64,000 nt of DNA from Pholis gunnellus (GCA_910591455.2 OU342807.1:18187623-18251622), one strand, 5' to 3'. Numbered from the stretch's first letter, positions 1 to 19,773 are shown. A program made the numbers and translations. Notes: a model not told the origin generated them from the sequence alone.

Positions 1-1068
1 CAGACAAACAAGGAAATTTGGATGAGGGAACGTAAATATCTCAGTTTCAATAGTGTTGTGAAGGAACACCATAACATAATGGTATCTCAGGTTTGAACAT
101 ATCACTTAATAAGACATTTTATCAACATTAAGCATTAGGATTAGCAGGTCAAGAAGATGTGTGAGACACTTGCTTATGATATAGAGTTTAGAATTTAAAG
201 TTCTGGTTAGCACTAAGAGGAACAAAAGGGAATATTGAGACTTTTAGTTAGTTAGGGTATTCCACAATTTTCCCTTCCAGAGGATTTGGTTTTGCTAACT
301 CGACAACTCTGTCCGGTCTTAAAAGCACTCGCTGTCTCTGCTCAGAGCTCATTGACTAGTCAAGCTGATGCAGCATTTCGAATTAACCATTTGGCCCTTG
401 CCTACTCCAGTTTAGAAGAGACCATGCGAGGCGGACTACCTCAAACTGCTCCTGGCTGGTGGTCACTGGAGCACGTTGAGCAGTCATTGTATAGGTGGTC
501 TGGGTGGTGTGCTTCATGGTCTTTTATAGACACCTGTGTTCATCTCCACAGCACTCTCACTCCATGTGGCAGTCTTACGTGTGCCAGCAGCTCTATTCCC
601 ATCGCTGTGTTTAAATGCACAGATTTGTTTAATTCATTTTTTTTTTCATGTGGTGATGATGTAAAGATGACTCCATTGAAGAAGTTAGGAAAAGGTAGAA
701 GAGTTGAATAGAGCTAGTACTGAGAAGAGACGAGAAAGATCTCAGGGCTCAGTGTACAAGCTGCCTGTTTTGAAGTGCACCACACATAGCACTTCAGGTG
801 TTCAATGCCTAATTAGCACCTGAGCTATGATGGAAAAGTACTTGTAGGATTTGGTCTTTCAGAATTTATAAATAGTGTCTATTTCAAACATTCAAATGCC
901 TTCTTCATAGCTGTATTTTAATGTGCCACCATAATGAAGATAATCTATTTTGGTTCAAACAGGCGCTCTGGTTTTTCTCTGGTTTTATTGGAACGAGTCC
1001 TTCCTGTCCAAACAAAGTTCAGATACTGGGAACGGTAACAAGCTTTTTCTCAAAATTACACATGTGTT

Positions 1069-1070
<2 letters not shown>

Positions 1071-1119
<49 letters not shown>
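1071..1119. repeat. (GT)n microsatellite
   Basis: Uninterrupted TG dinucleotide run of 49 bases in the intergenic region upstream of samd1. Directly visible. Confidence 0.95.
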
Positions 1120-1122
<3 letters not shown>

Positions 1123-1940
1123 AATCAAATGATACACACACAATTCAATTTATAGTCTCATGGAATTTAAAATGACCTACCATCCAGGAATATCTAAGGT
1201 GGGCTTAAATGACCTGTTTCAGATCATTTTTAGATCCATGTGGCCCAACGTCCATAGCAGGATTAACCAGCTAGGGGGCCACAAGCCCCTAGTACCCCAC
1301 CATTCCTCCCTCTGTCTGTACAGTATGTACAGTATCACCATGCTGGAATATAACATGGCCCCAGGTGTACTGTGTGCTAATTTGATTTAAACAAATTAAT
1401 TGAGGAATATGCACCATGTAAGCACAGCATTAGCAGACTTATGGCCTTAAAGGGCCAGTGATTCAGTATAGCACCTGCAAGAGACTTAGAGGCCTAGATA
1501 TCCTAAAGATTATGCCATGTTCACGTCAGGTGGGATGGATGGTTTGACAACTTCACAGGCTGAGGAGTAGTCCACTTGAGTAGTAAACTGACACTGGCAT
1601 GTACAATCAATTGGGAGTTGTCAGTTGGCCTCTTTGCCCGGTTGATAATCCAGCCTCGGCAATGTCCAGTAAAAAATTGTTTTTAGACTGATTGGTTTTC
1701 TATCAAAGAAAGAGTCACACACACACACAAGGCAACCACCTCGTGACCAAAAGGGTTCCCCCCCTCTCCTCTACACCCCTACTTTTCGTATTCTTTCTCA
1801 TTGAGAGAGGCGAAAACATTTCATTGATCAATCTGAAGTCATATCGGCAGATAGATGGTGGCAAGAGCTACAAGGTGGATGCACACCCACTTGTAGTTAT
1901 ACTGGCTTATTGGATATGATGGACTATTTTTCCAACCTTT

Positions 1941-1985
1941 TATTATTATTATTATTATTAATATTATTATTATTATTATTATTAC
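1941..1985. repeat. (ATT)n triplet repeat
   Basis: ATT units with one interruption (an AAT step near the middle). Intergenic, upstream of samd1. Confidence 0.9.
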
Positions 1986-2976
1986 ATTGTTGTAAACCAC
2001 TTGTTGAGACTTCACATTCGCTGTATTTTCTCCATGTCGAGTTTAATGTTGACTATATGGACAAAAATTGAAGTTATGATACAATATTATCCCCGTCTCC
2101 TCGATGTTTTTTGCAGTGATACAACTTCCTCTCGATGCAGGCACAATGCTGGTACATACTGTCGCACTTTTTAGGGAAACGAGACCCCGATGTAAACCAT
2201 GTTAACCCCCGCAACACACACACACATACATACATACACACAGACACACTGCAAGGGGAAGCGTCTAAAGTCACGGGAACAGTGACATAAAAACACGAAG
2301 TGTAATATTTTGCAACATGAGTATCATTCCAATAAAGTTTTACTTGTAAAATTCGACTGAACTTATGTGTGCCTCCTGGATGTCTGTTCATTTGACTGTT
2401 CAGCGGCTGCAAGTTTGGGAAAGAGTGAATTGTAGATGATGACATATTTTAAATGTAGGCAGCGTGAGTGTTGCCTGGAGGTCAGACATCCATCACTGCC
2501 GCCTGATGCGCAATGGAGCCGTCACCAACCCATCTGTTGACCGCCCGGCTCAATGTGATTCACCAAAACGCTTAAAAACACGACATTCAATAGCAAAATC
2601 GTCTCCTCCGCACCCTGTCTGAACTGTGTATCGTTGTTTCTTTGTGTTGAAATCAGATGTTATAATCTGCGGGCTGATCAAATCGAGACTGCGAACAAAG
2701 AACAGAGCTCCGATGGAGTAAAAACCAGCCGATTCCACCTTAAATGTCATTTGCGTCTGTGGCGGAGACCTAGGCGCCATCTTCGGTCCACCTTAAGCGC
2801 ACAATGTGGCCAACGAACGAAAGCGTACCAGCCAGGCTTCCGTCCTCATTCTCCAGCCGGGGGATCGCACTCTGGCTTCCCAGCTTTGACACAGCGTCAC
2901 TTGAGAAACAGCAGAGTGGGGAGAAGAAAAAAGAGAAAAAAGACGCACTCGGGCCAAACCCCACCAGCAAGAGAAG

Positions 2977-10205
<7,229 letters not shown>

Positions 10206-11019
10206 TGACTGCTATGTCTGTATCCACATATAGCTCAAGTAATCCTATAAAAATGCATGTATGATATATACGCTTCACTTTTCATCTCATGTCAACCAGC
10301 ACACACACACACACAGCTCTGTTTCTCTTCCTCTGGCCCTCTAAACTGTTCTGGTCCAGAAACGACACAGAAATGAGACTGGATGGACAACGAGGATTTT
10401 CTACCACCACAGAGCACAAAAGTCGGAGGGAGAAAGCAGACTCATACAATCTTAAGATGCAGAGGTTAAAAAAACTAGAAAAGTAATGCAATTTCTCTTT
10501 TTTTATTTACAATGATCAAGCACTTTGCCATTTCTTGACTAAACTGTGCAAAATGGTTTGTTTTTCGACTGTTGTCTTGTGCGGACCTTGATGCACATTT
10601 TGAAAGAGGTCGTGGTTATTCTGTGTGGAAGAATACATTTCCTTTTTTTGAGGCTTTAATTCAAGGGTTTCTCGCTTGTGGGTTAGGGTTTATCATTGAA
10701 CACAGACTGTATGTGTGTGGAGGCATCACGGAGCACGTTGGATTGAGCAGAAACGTATTAGAAATTGACCAGATTAAATACATTCTAGCTGGATGGACCC
10801 GTCATAGTCGTCCTGTATATATCGAGATAAAATCCTGTGCAGGTTGTTGGTCAACGCAATAAGTTGATAGCTCCTCCTAGATGTTTGAGAGGTTGTTGAA
10901 TCTTGTAAGCTCTCAGATCGACAGGTTGTTTTTGTGTATCTGAGTGACATTCAGTTTTTAAAAATGTTTTTAAGCAGAGCTAGCCGTGATCTGTTCCGGC
11001 CTATGCATCGCCATAGGGG

Positions 11020-11315
11020 GGCCGGTTTCACAAAGACAGACTTTGACGGTGGCTGCGATCAAACCAGTCAGACTCCAGAAGGACATCACAATTCATCCGC
11101 TGCACGAAGCTTAAGTAGGGATGCATTTGCAATGAATTGTGGGTACATTTTATGGGTACATTTTTCTGTCGTTTGGTGCCACTGGTCAGCAGGTTTCACT
11201 GGTTGTTACCATGTAAAAATGGCCTGAGGTTAGCGTGGCTAAGATTTTAGGCTTAAAATATGCATTAATGTAAAGTCTAACACTACAGGTCTGAAATATC
11301 TTTGTGAAACTGGCC
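11020..11315. mobile_element. MITE-like element with about 19-bp terminal inverted repeats
   Basis: GGCCGGTTTCACAAAGACA at 11020-11038 is matched in inverted orientation at 11297-11315 (17 of 19 positions). The 296-bp interior has no reading frame of note. I see no clear target-site duplication, so the ends may be eroded. It lies in the probable samd1 3'UTR. Confidence 0.55.
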
Positions 11316-12019
11316 TCAGAGTCTGGTGCAGGAATTTCTATCAGACACGCCAGCTAACTGGTCTGAAATCAGCAGAACAATCAACTCTCATCTGAGTGTA
11401 AATATATTGAAAGTAAGTCAATTTAATCAGCCTCCATCAGTAAATTATTAAAAACAATTATCTAACTGAAAGATGCTGTCGCAGGGTAAAGCTGAGTCAA
11501 TCAATCAACTCATCTCATCCCACCAGCAGTTTTGAACAGTTTTTACCGGTCAAACTTTAAAAAACCAAATGCTGTCCAATGATCACACATCTCATTCCCA
11601 CCTCCACTGTAACGTCATACATTCCAGGTTCGGCATCTCTTTTGTGCATGCATTATCAAATGACTTTTCCCCCTCATATTTCTATGTTTATATTTCTGTG
11701 TTCAGCATATTGGTTTCATTTTGTGAATGTTTTCAATCCACTCTCCACACACTGACCTCCTCTACCTCTCTCCTCTCGTTTGTCCCTTCATTTTCTTTGC
11801 AACTTCCATGAACATTATTTTCAGGTTATTACACTTAGTCTACGGCGCATGTTTCAGTGTTTGCTGCCCCTGTTAGCATTCAGATAATTTCATTGTCATT
11901 AGTTAAATCTGTAGGAGGGGGACAGCTGTGTTTGAGTCCGGATTCTCACAAGGGGAATGTACAGTGCGTCTACGCGCTTGTTGCGTGTCTGAAGTTATAT
12001 GTGAAAGGACAATTTCAGT

Positions 12020-12025
12020 AATAAA
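12020..12025 (+). terminator. Candidate poly(A) signal for samd1
   Basis: AATAAA followed by AAGTTTG. It is the best-placed canonical signal downstream of the samd1 stop. Inference from position only. Confidence 0.45.
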
Positions 12026-12821
12026 AGTTTGAATCAAAACACCACGATGTGTCCATTCTGAGTGTGTGTGTGTGTGTGTGAACAAGTGTTGCACGTACTG
12101 TATAAACAGTGTTTGTGTATGATTGTGCTCATTTGGGGGCTGTGTGTGTCTCTGTGTACCAGACACAAATGTGCATATGTGTGAGGGAGGGAATCCAACA
12201 ACACAGCAGCCGGGTTCCCCTCAGTCACAACGACAAGAAGTCGAAGGAGGAAAGACCATACTGTGTTTCAGAAGAGAACAGACGAGACAGACTATGAGTC
12301 TGTTCTTTTGGAAAATAGGCTCCATACACCACTTAGTTTGACAGTAAATAATTCACAGTAAGTCGGAAGGTGTTCATTTGCTGGTAAGAAGCAGGGGGAG
12401 GAGGAAATATCACTCTATATCTGTCCTGGGACACTCTCCAAGGTAAGTGCTTGGGATATGTGTGTGTGTGTGTGAGTGTATGAAAGTTTGTGTGTGCACA
12501 CGATGGGGTTACAAATAAGACGGGCATATTTATACCGCCACTGATAAACAGATAGACTGCAGCTCCCACAAACATGGTGGTTGTATAGGCAACAGACGAG
12601 AAAGAAAAAGACTTGAGACTCTGCTGGGAACTTCAGGGCTCCAGGAAGACCAAAACCCCACCAGGGCAGTTCAGATCTGGCAGAACCTGAAACCGCTGAC
12701 GCCCATCACAGCCGGAATCAGACCACACAAGATCGGCTCCTGAATACAACACAGCAAACGACAGTAAGGGAGCAGATCTTGGTGTGAAGGAGGATATCTG
12801 ACGGGACAAAGGAGAGCAGTC

Positions 12822-15510
12822 ATGCCAGGCTCAGGAGGAGCAGAGTGAGTGACAGCTGCATGTGTACAGTTTGTGTGTGTGCGTGGATGTGTGTGTCCAT
12901 ATGCATATTTAAACATACGTTACAATATTTAGCATTAGCATATTTTATCCAGTATATGTTTGCTTCACAAATCTGGTTCCAACTTATAAACTATGCAAAT
13001 TGCATCTGCAGTTGAACAGGTTTTTAAAACTACAGAATATTTTTGACATCGCCTCAAAACTATTGATAAGTTAACACTATTTTGTTTACGTGTAGAGGCC
13101 CATAGAGTTGCTACGTGCTGAGCCAAAGAGGGTCTAAATACAGCTCAGTGTCACATGAGGAAATAAGAGCTACAAGTGCAAAGACTGCATGTTCAGAGAG
13201 TCATAATATGTCTCTTGTTTTCGAAGCTCAAAGGGAGAAGATTTCTCCACTGCCATCCTAAAGCAGAAACACAGACCGAACAGACTCATTGTGGACGAAG
13301 CTCTCAATGAAGACAGCAGCATTGTCAGCCTGTCACAGGTCTGTGTGTGTGTGTTGTGGAGGGGGGGGGTTACAAACATATATATCCTGGTATGTTTGTA
13401 TTTCTTCTGAGAATTTTGTTTTTGCACTAGAATAAGACAGAGGAGCTGCAGCTCTTCCGGGGGGACACGGTGGTGTTGAGAGGGAGGAAGCGCCGCGAGA
13501 CGGTGTGCATTGTCCTGAATGATGACTCCTGTGGACCAGAAAGAATACGCATGACTCGTGTGACGCGCAGCAACCTGCGTGTCCGGCTCGGTGATGTCAT
13601 CAGGTGGATTTCGCACCTGTGCCTTTGTGTGCGGTATGGAGTTGCATGTGAGGTTTGACAACATGAAGTGACCGAGATGTGTGTGTGTGTTATCACAGTA
13701 TTCATGCCTGCCCTGACATCAAGTACGGGAAAAGGATCCATGTCCTCCCTATAGATGACACCATCCAGGGCCTGACAGGAAACCTCTATGACGTTTTCCT
13801 CAAACCGTATTTTCTGGAGGCTTACCGGCCCATACATATAGGTACTGCAACTCCATCATACCACAGTAAAACAGCTCTGTTCCTACTATGATCGGGTCAT
13901 CACCTCACCGTCATCTAGAGCACCCTTACATGTCCCTTTGTGTGGTGACTTTTGTTTTTACCCGTGTTGCCAGATGACATCTTCTTGGTGAGGGGGAGCA
14001 TGCGGGCGGTGGAGTTCAAGGTGGTGGAGACTGACCCCAGCCCTCACTGCATCGTTGCTCCGGACACTGTCATCTACTGCGAGGGGGAGCCAATCAAAAG
14101 AGAGGTCTGTGAGAGATTTAAGATTGTGTGCCAGCTCTATACTACAACACTAATTTCATCAAACAAATGTACTAAATGCACTATTTTGGTAGTTAAAGTG
14201 GAAGAAATGTAACGTGCTGTTTGTTATAACAGGAAATGATCCGAGGCACATACCTACAGACATTCATTTGAAATTTGAAAAAGTATTTAGTATTTAATAG
14301 CTAAATTCGCTGCATGATCATCTATATTTTGTCACTTTTTCCCCAACTATCAATCACTCCTCTCTTATCCATAGTACATTACATTGCAGAACGACTGCAT
14401 GAACACCACACTCAAAAATGTGGGAATTTCCATTTGTGTGATGGTCTTTTAAATGGTACTTAATTCATGTCATGTTTCTATTGTGAAAGATCTACATATT
14501 GAAAACTAGAATCTCATCTGCAGGCTAATGAAGTAAACTAAAGCTGGTTATCTTGTGATTTCATGTAACCTTATTGGCATCGGGAACCGCTGAGTGTACA
14601 CCACATTCGGGACTGAGAATGAACTCAACCAGGTCTGATTCTTGCATATTGCCTTGTGACAGGATGAGGAGGAGAGCCTAAATGACATCGGCTACGACGA
14701 CATCGGAGGCTGTCGGAAACAGCTTGCCCAGATCAAAGAGATGGTGGAGCTTCCTCTGAGACACCCTGGCCTTTTCAAGGCTATAGGAGTTAAGGTGTCA
14801 TACAGATACACACAGAAACACACAGAAACACCGACCCCATCCACTCTTATTGCTGCTTCTTTTATTTCTTACATTATCTTATAATGTCTCAGTGTGTTGT
14901 TCCCTCTTTCAGCCCCCCAGAGGTATCCTGCTGTACGGCCCTGCGGGCACAGGGAAGACCCTGGTGGCCCGGGCTGTAGCCAATGAAACTGGTGCCTTCT
15001 TCTTCCTCATCAATGGTAAGGCTTTGTTTTCACGCAGTGACACGGTGAGATCCTTTGTACACACGAAGGGAGGAAAAAGGTGCTGATCATGCTCTTGCAA
15101 AGTGAAAAAACTTTGAAAAAAAGGCTTACAGAGTTACTGATTGGAAATTCCAATTCCCTCATCGGTGTTCTTATTTATAGATCTGTGTGGGAGGAAATAT
15201 GTCGTACATGCTGTGCATTATTCTGTGACAAGGTCCTGAGATCATGAGTAAGCTGGCGGGAGAGTCAGAGAGCAACCTAAGAAAGGCGTTTGAGGAGGCA
15301 GAGAAAAACGCTCCAGCCATCATCTTTATTGATGAGCTGGATGCCATCGCTCCCAAGAGAGAGAAGGTAAACATTGGAGAATGGCTACAAAATGCATGTA
15401 CAGATCTGTATGTGCATAAACTCTCTGTAACAACTGTACAATCAAGTGTGCGCTTCTTTTCTCTGAATGCAAACAAATGCAAGGAAAAATGAAAAACATT
15501 TGTCTTTAAC

Positions 15511-15570
<60 letters not shown>

Positions 15571-15709
15571 CCCATGGTGAAGTGGAGAGACGTATAGTCT
15601 CTCAGCTCCTGACCCTGATGGATGGACTGAAGCAAAGAGCTCATGTAGTTGTCATGGCAGCTACAAACCGACCAAATAGCGTGGACCCCGCTCTGAGACG
15701 TTTTGGTCA

Positions 15710-15764
<55 letters not shown>

Positions 15765-18700
15765 CAATCACATACAAATGGTGATGTCTCTTTCCAGGCA
15801 GGTTTGACCGGGAGATTGACATTGGAATCCCTGATTCGACGGGGAGACTGGAGATTCTGGAGATTCACACCAAAAACATGAAATTGTCTGACGACGTCGA
15901 CCTGGAGAGGGTGAGGAAGTGTAACAGCCTGGGCCAAAAGCAACAGAAATAACTACTTTTTCATTGTCTAATAACAAGCTGTAACAATTAGTTAGTCAAG
16001 AAAAAGTTATTTTTGAGAGTATTTTTTAAGCAAAAACACCAAACATAACGTAGTTCCAGCTCTTTTTTCTTTGTCTTATGCGATAGTGCTTTTGCCACCT
16101 TTGTTTTTGTGTTGTGAAGGGATTTTAACATTTTTTTTATTATTAATTGAGAACATAGTTGACGGATTAATCGATCATGAAAATAATCGTTATTTGCAGC
16201 TTTAATGAAAATAGAAATAATGAGGTGTGCTGAGATATCCTCGTGTAACAGGATTAGCTTTTGGCCAAAGACGAGAATATTATTATTGTAATATATGTTC
16301 CCCATGATAATGTTTTTATAGTAACTGTACTACTGTCTTCACTGAGATAAAGTGAGAGGGAATTTGAAATTAGTATTTTCTTCTAGTGAAAAATGATTTT
16401 AGTAAAAAATTAAATCCACTATATTTCTGTATTTTGCGCATTATATAATTAGACAGTAAATAGTATAACCTAAATTACAAAAAAATGTGAGAAAATAAAA
16501 CCACTCTGTGAAAAGGTAAGATGGGAATTGTGACTTATTCTTAATATAACTATATGTAAAAATGCAAATGTTCACCTTTTAGTGCAAACCGATTCAATTG
16601 AGTTTAACTGACTTCACTCTCATGTTGGTGGCGTTGCCGTTTAACAGCACAGTCCCGTTAACATCACTGTATCTGGTTTCAGTGTTGAACAAAGGAGCTA
16701 TAAACAAAAACGTTACCTTCAGCAATCACACTACCTTTTGATGGCGTCCATCCCAATCTTGATATGCATGTGTGCTGTTTAATGCATTTATATCAGTGCT
16801 ATTTAACATATCTCAGATTGCCAAAGACACCCACGGCCATGTAGGCGCCGACATGGCTGCTTTGTGCTCAGAAGCTGCTCTGCAAACGATCCGCAAGAAG
16901 ATGACCCTCATAGACCTGGAGGACGACTCCATCGATGCTGACCTGCTCAACTCAATGGCTGTCACCATGGATGACTTCCAGGTACGCACACACATGCACG
17001 CAAATACACACATCCTGACTTTTGTTCTTCCAGACCGTATGTGGGTGTATTAATTCCTCAAAGAACACAACTGTGCATCTCGTCATTTGTAACCAAACAA
17101 TAAAAGCTAGACGTGAATATTTCTAAATGATTAAAGAGAGATCCATGTCCTTTCCTCATCACTCCTCGTGTCCTTTCCTTATCACTCATCGTGTCCACCC
17201 TCAGTGGGCTCTGAGTCAGAGCAACCCTTCAGCTCTGAGAGAAACCCTTGTAGAGGTGCCTCAGGTGAACTGGGCGGACGTCGGAGGACTGGACGAGGTC
17301 AAGAGAGAACTGCAAGAGCTTGTTCAGGTGGAAGAAACACTCGCACACTCACACCACCAGACTCTGCACGTACCTCCAAACACAAGCCCCGTCAACAATC
17401 CCATCTCTTCACTCTCCTCAGTACCCTGTTGAGTATCCGGACAAGTTCCTGAAGTTCGGTATGACTCCATCTCGTGGAGTATTGTTCTACGGCCCTCCGG
17501 GCTGCGGGAAAACCCTGCTGGCTAAGGCCATCGCCAACGAGTGCCAGGCAAACTTTATCTCCATCAAAGGACCCGAGATGCTCACCATGTGGTTTGGAGA
17601 ATCAGAGGCAAATGTCAGAGACGTGTTTGATAAGGTGAGAGCAGAGAAATGAAAAAAGAAAAAAGGATGATTGTTGGAGGATAGACATTTGTTTCTCACT
17701 GTAACCTTGCTGACCTTCTCTGTCTCCAGGCCAGACAGGCAGCCCCCTGCATCTTGTTTTTCGACGAGTTAGACTCCATTGCCAAATCCAGGGGAGGCGG
17801 AGGTGGGGATGGAAGTGGTGCAGCTGACAGAGTCATCAACCAGATACTCACAGAGATGGACGGCATGTCGGACAAAAAAAATGTTTTCATCATTGGTGCC
17901 ACAAACAGGTGCACATGTGGGAATTTGTATTTAATGACTGTGGTTTGAGAGGGCAGCACGCTGGAAGTAATGATTCTCATCTCACTTCCTTTACTCCTCT
18001 TGCCACACCAGACCAGACATCATCGACTCTGCCATCCTGCGGCCGGGCCGCTTAGACCAGCTCATCTACATCCCGCTCCCAGACAAACTATCTCGCACAG
18101 CGATCCTGAACGCCAACCTGCGCAAGTCCCCTGTCGCACAAGTTGGTGAAACACACACATATATGGAGATGAATTTCTCTGTAACATATCTTCCTCATGT
18201 ACGCAAGAGAGAGAGAACAGAAAATGAAACGTTGGTCTGCCCCTTTATACAAATTTAATTTGGGACAATAAAGTCTATATCTTATCTTAGATGATGGTGG
18301 TAAAATGTATGTAAGTATTCATTGTGAGGAGTGTTGCTCTTTCTCTTTGCCTTTGCTCCTCCTTTCTCTTCTTCCTGTAGGACGTGAACCTGGACTACCT
18401 GTCTGGCATCACAGAGGGTTTCTCCGGAGCTGACCTGACAGAGATCTGCCAGCGGGCCTGTAAGCTGGCCATCCGTGAGGCCATCGAGGCCGAGATCGAG
18501 GCTGAGCGTCAGAGGCAGAACAAACCAGACATCCCCATGGTCAGACTGCCGGGCTGTTACGGCGCTGCATACATGCTTATTTACACTGTACTATAATGTA
18601 TTCAACAGGAGACTGATAGTTGTGTCTCTCTGGCTTTTTCTAAACACACACACACACACACGCATCACTCCTCAAAGCAGTACCAGGCTGTGTGTGTGCT

Positions 18701-18783
18701 TGGTACATAAAGAGACTGTGGAAGATAAAAAAGTTCCCCAATGGGCGGCTGTGGGTTTTGTGATTCTCAGCCCTTAGACTGGG

Positions 18784-18864
<81 letters not shown>

Positions 18865-19251
18865 TGTACTGTTTCGATATGAGGTCCACATCATGTTTTT
18901 CTCTTCCTGCAGGATGAGGAATATGATCCAGTCCCAGAGCTCAGAAAGGACCACTTTGAAGAGGCGATGCGATTTGCTCGTCGCTCTGTCAGTGACAATG
19001 ACATCCGCAAGTATGAAATGTTCGCTCAAACTCTGCAGCAGAGCCGAGGTTTTGGAAACTTCAGGTACATATTATGATAGAACAACTGTGTCACAGAAGA
19101 TGTAGTCTTGGATTCTTCAAGATACATTCAAGACTCAACCCTTTCCCCCCCACCTAGGTTCCCCTCTGCTACTGGCGCCCAGTCTGGAGGTCAGGGGTCA
19201 GGCGGGCCAGATGTGTCCAGTGAGGAAGGCAATGACGATCTCTACCAGTGA
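12822..19251 (+). CDS. vcp: VCP/p97 (Cdc48-type) AAA+ ATPase, diverged paralogue
   Basis: Eighteen in-phase exons: 12822-12844, 13227-13338, 13431-13603, 13699-13841, 13974-14104, 14663-14794, 14913-15015, 15233-15366, 15570-15705, 15798-15910, 16817-16981, 17205-17327, 17422-17634, 17730-17908, 18012-18141, 18381-18539, 18913-19064 and 19158-19251. Total 804 residues, against 806 in human VCP. The N domain (to about 200) is followed by the D1 and D2 AAA+ modules. Visible motifs are D1 Walker A GPAGTGKT (Lys about 253), D1 Walker B IIFIDELDAIAPKR, sensor AATNRPNS with the RRFGRFDRE arginines, D2 GPPGCGKT, D2 Walker B ILFFDELDSIA and a DDLYQ tail. The family is a hexameric ubiquitin-selective unfoldase acting in ER-associated degradation, membrane fusion and autophagy. 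All catalytic residues are intact, so it looks functional. It differs from human VCP at about a quarter of positions in exon 3, far more than I expect for ordinary fish vcp, so I read it as a second copy. The symbol marks the family, not orthology. Confidence 0.93.
15513..15567. repeat. (TG)n tract forming the acceptor region of vcp-like exon 9
   Basis: A 55-base TG run ends in TAG at 15567-15569, and exon 9 starts at 15570 with ACCCATGGTGAAG. The TG run stands where a polypyrimidine tract would normally be. Confidence 0.95.
15712..15760. repeat. (AC)n tract just after the vcp-like exon 9 donor
   Basis: A 49-base AC run starts seven bases into the 92-base intron 9 (15706-15797). It is complementary in sequence to the TG run upstream of exon 9. 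Confidence 0.95.
17146..17191. repeat. 23-bp tandem duplication before vcp-like exon 12
   Basis: TGTCCTTTCCTCATCACTC and its near copy TGTCCTTTCCTTATCACTC stand in tandem with a 23-base period, followed by TGTCCACCCTCAG and exon 12. The unit is pyrimidine-rich, so the acceptor tract has been doubled. Confidence 0.8.
18785..18862. repeat. (AC)n microsatellite in vcp-like intron 16
   Basis: A 78-base AC run about 50 bases upstream of exon 17 (18913). Directly visible. The same intron also contains a short CA run near 18645-18660. Confidence 0.95.
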
Positions 19252-19545
19252 CAGAAAACTCATCATATAGTTGAACAGCTTCTAAATGTTTTCCTTTTCC
19301 CCTGCTGAGCCTGGCTTCCTTATAGGAGTGATGCATAATGGGAGTGGAAATAACAAGATACAAAGGGAAACTTGGGGAAATCACAGTTATAATAATCATA
19401 AAGAATCTTTATAGTCACTGTAAAAACCAATGTGAGCCAGTGATGAAAGAATAAATGTGTCAAACAAAACATCAGAGCTTTGGGTTTTCACACTGTAATC
19501 TGTTTGCAATATGAAAGTTATGTAAGTTGTGTTTAAAATGTGATG

Positions 19546-19551
19546 AATAAA
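19546..19551 (+). terminator. Candidate poly(A) signal for the vcp-like gene
   Basis: AATAAA about 300 bases after the stop codon; an alternative copy lies at 19450-19455. Either gives a short 3'UTR. Confidence 0.55.
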
Positions 19552-19771
19552 AATACATTAAAATGCCATGCCTCTTAGGTTTATCTTGGGATACTGACTG
19601 CAGTTTTTTTTTACAGGTACGTGGCTCGCTGTCACACTGTCATGGCTTAATGGGACACTTGAATACAACTCGTGTTCATTTTATTAGTAAATAACACTAC
19701 TACAGCTTTAAATAGTCTCAGTTTGATCTGCTAAAGTTTTAAAGGTACCAATACACCCCAACAAAATAAAT

Positions 19772-19773
<2 letters not shown>

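Larger units (their letters stand above)
1..2500. other. No supported gene; intergenic sequence
   Basis: I see no gene here. Open frames exist (for example 286-711 on the plus strand) but show no recognisable domain, no splice-consistent neighbours and no strong codon bias. The stretch holds a (GT)n run at 1071-1119 and an ATT-type triplet repeat near 1941-1985. The last few hundred bases before 2977 become richer in CpG and probably form the start of the samd1 promoter island. Confidence 0.6.
10206..12821. other. samd1 3' untranslated region and samd1-vcp spacer
   Basis: No further coding exon is supported. A good poly(A) signal AATAAA at 12020-12025 would end samd1 with a 3'UTR of about 1.8 kb. 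A MITE-like element with inverted ends sits at 11020-11315. Sequence after 12030 (short TG runs, no recognisable repeat) is probably the promoter or 5'UTR region of the vcp-like gene. Confidence 0.5.

Noticed and set aside
286..711. A 141-codon plus-strand open frame near the left edge
   Set aside because: No recognisable domain, odd composition, no splice-consistent partner exons; likely chance in intergenic DNA.
13974..14104. Idea that the VCP-like protein naturally carries a human disease substitution at R155 or R159
   Set aside because: Counting along the human sequence shows the changed residues match human 147-149; the equivalents of 155, 159 and 191 are unchanged arginines.
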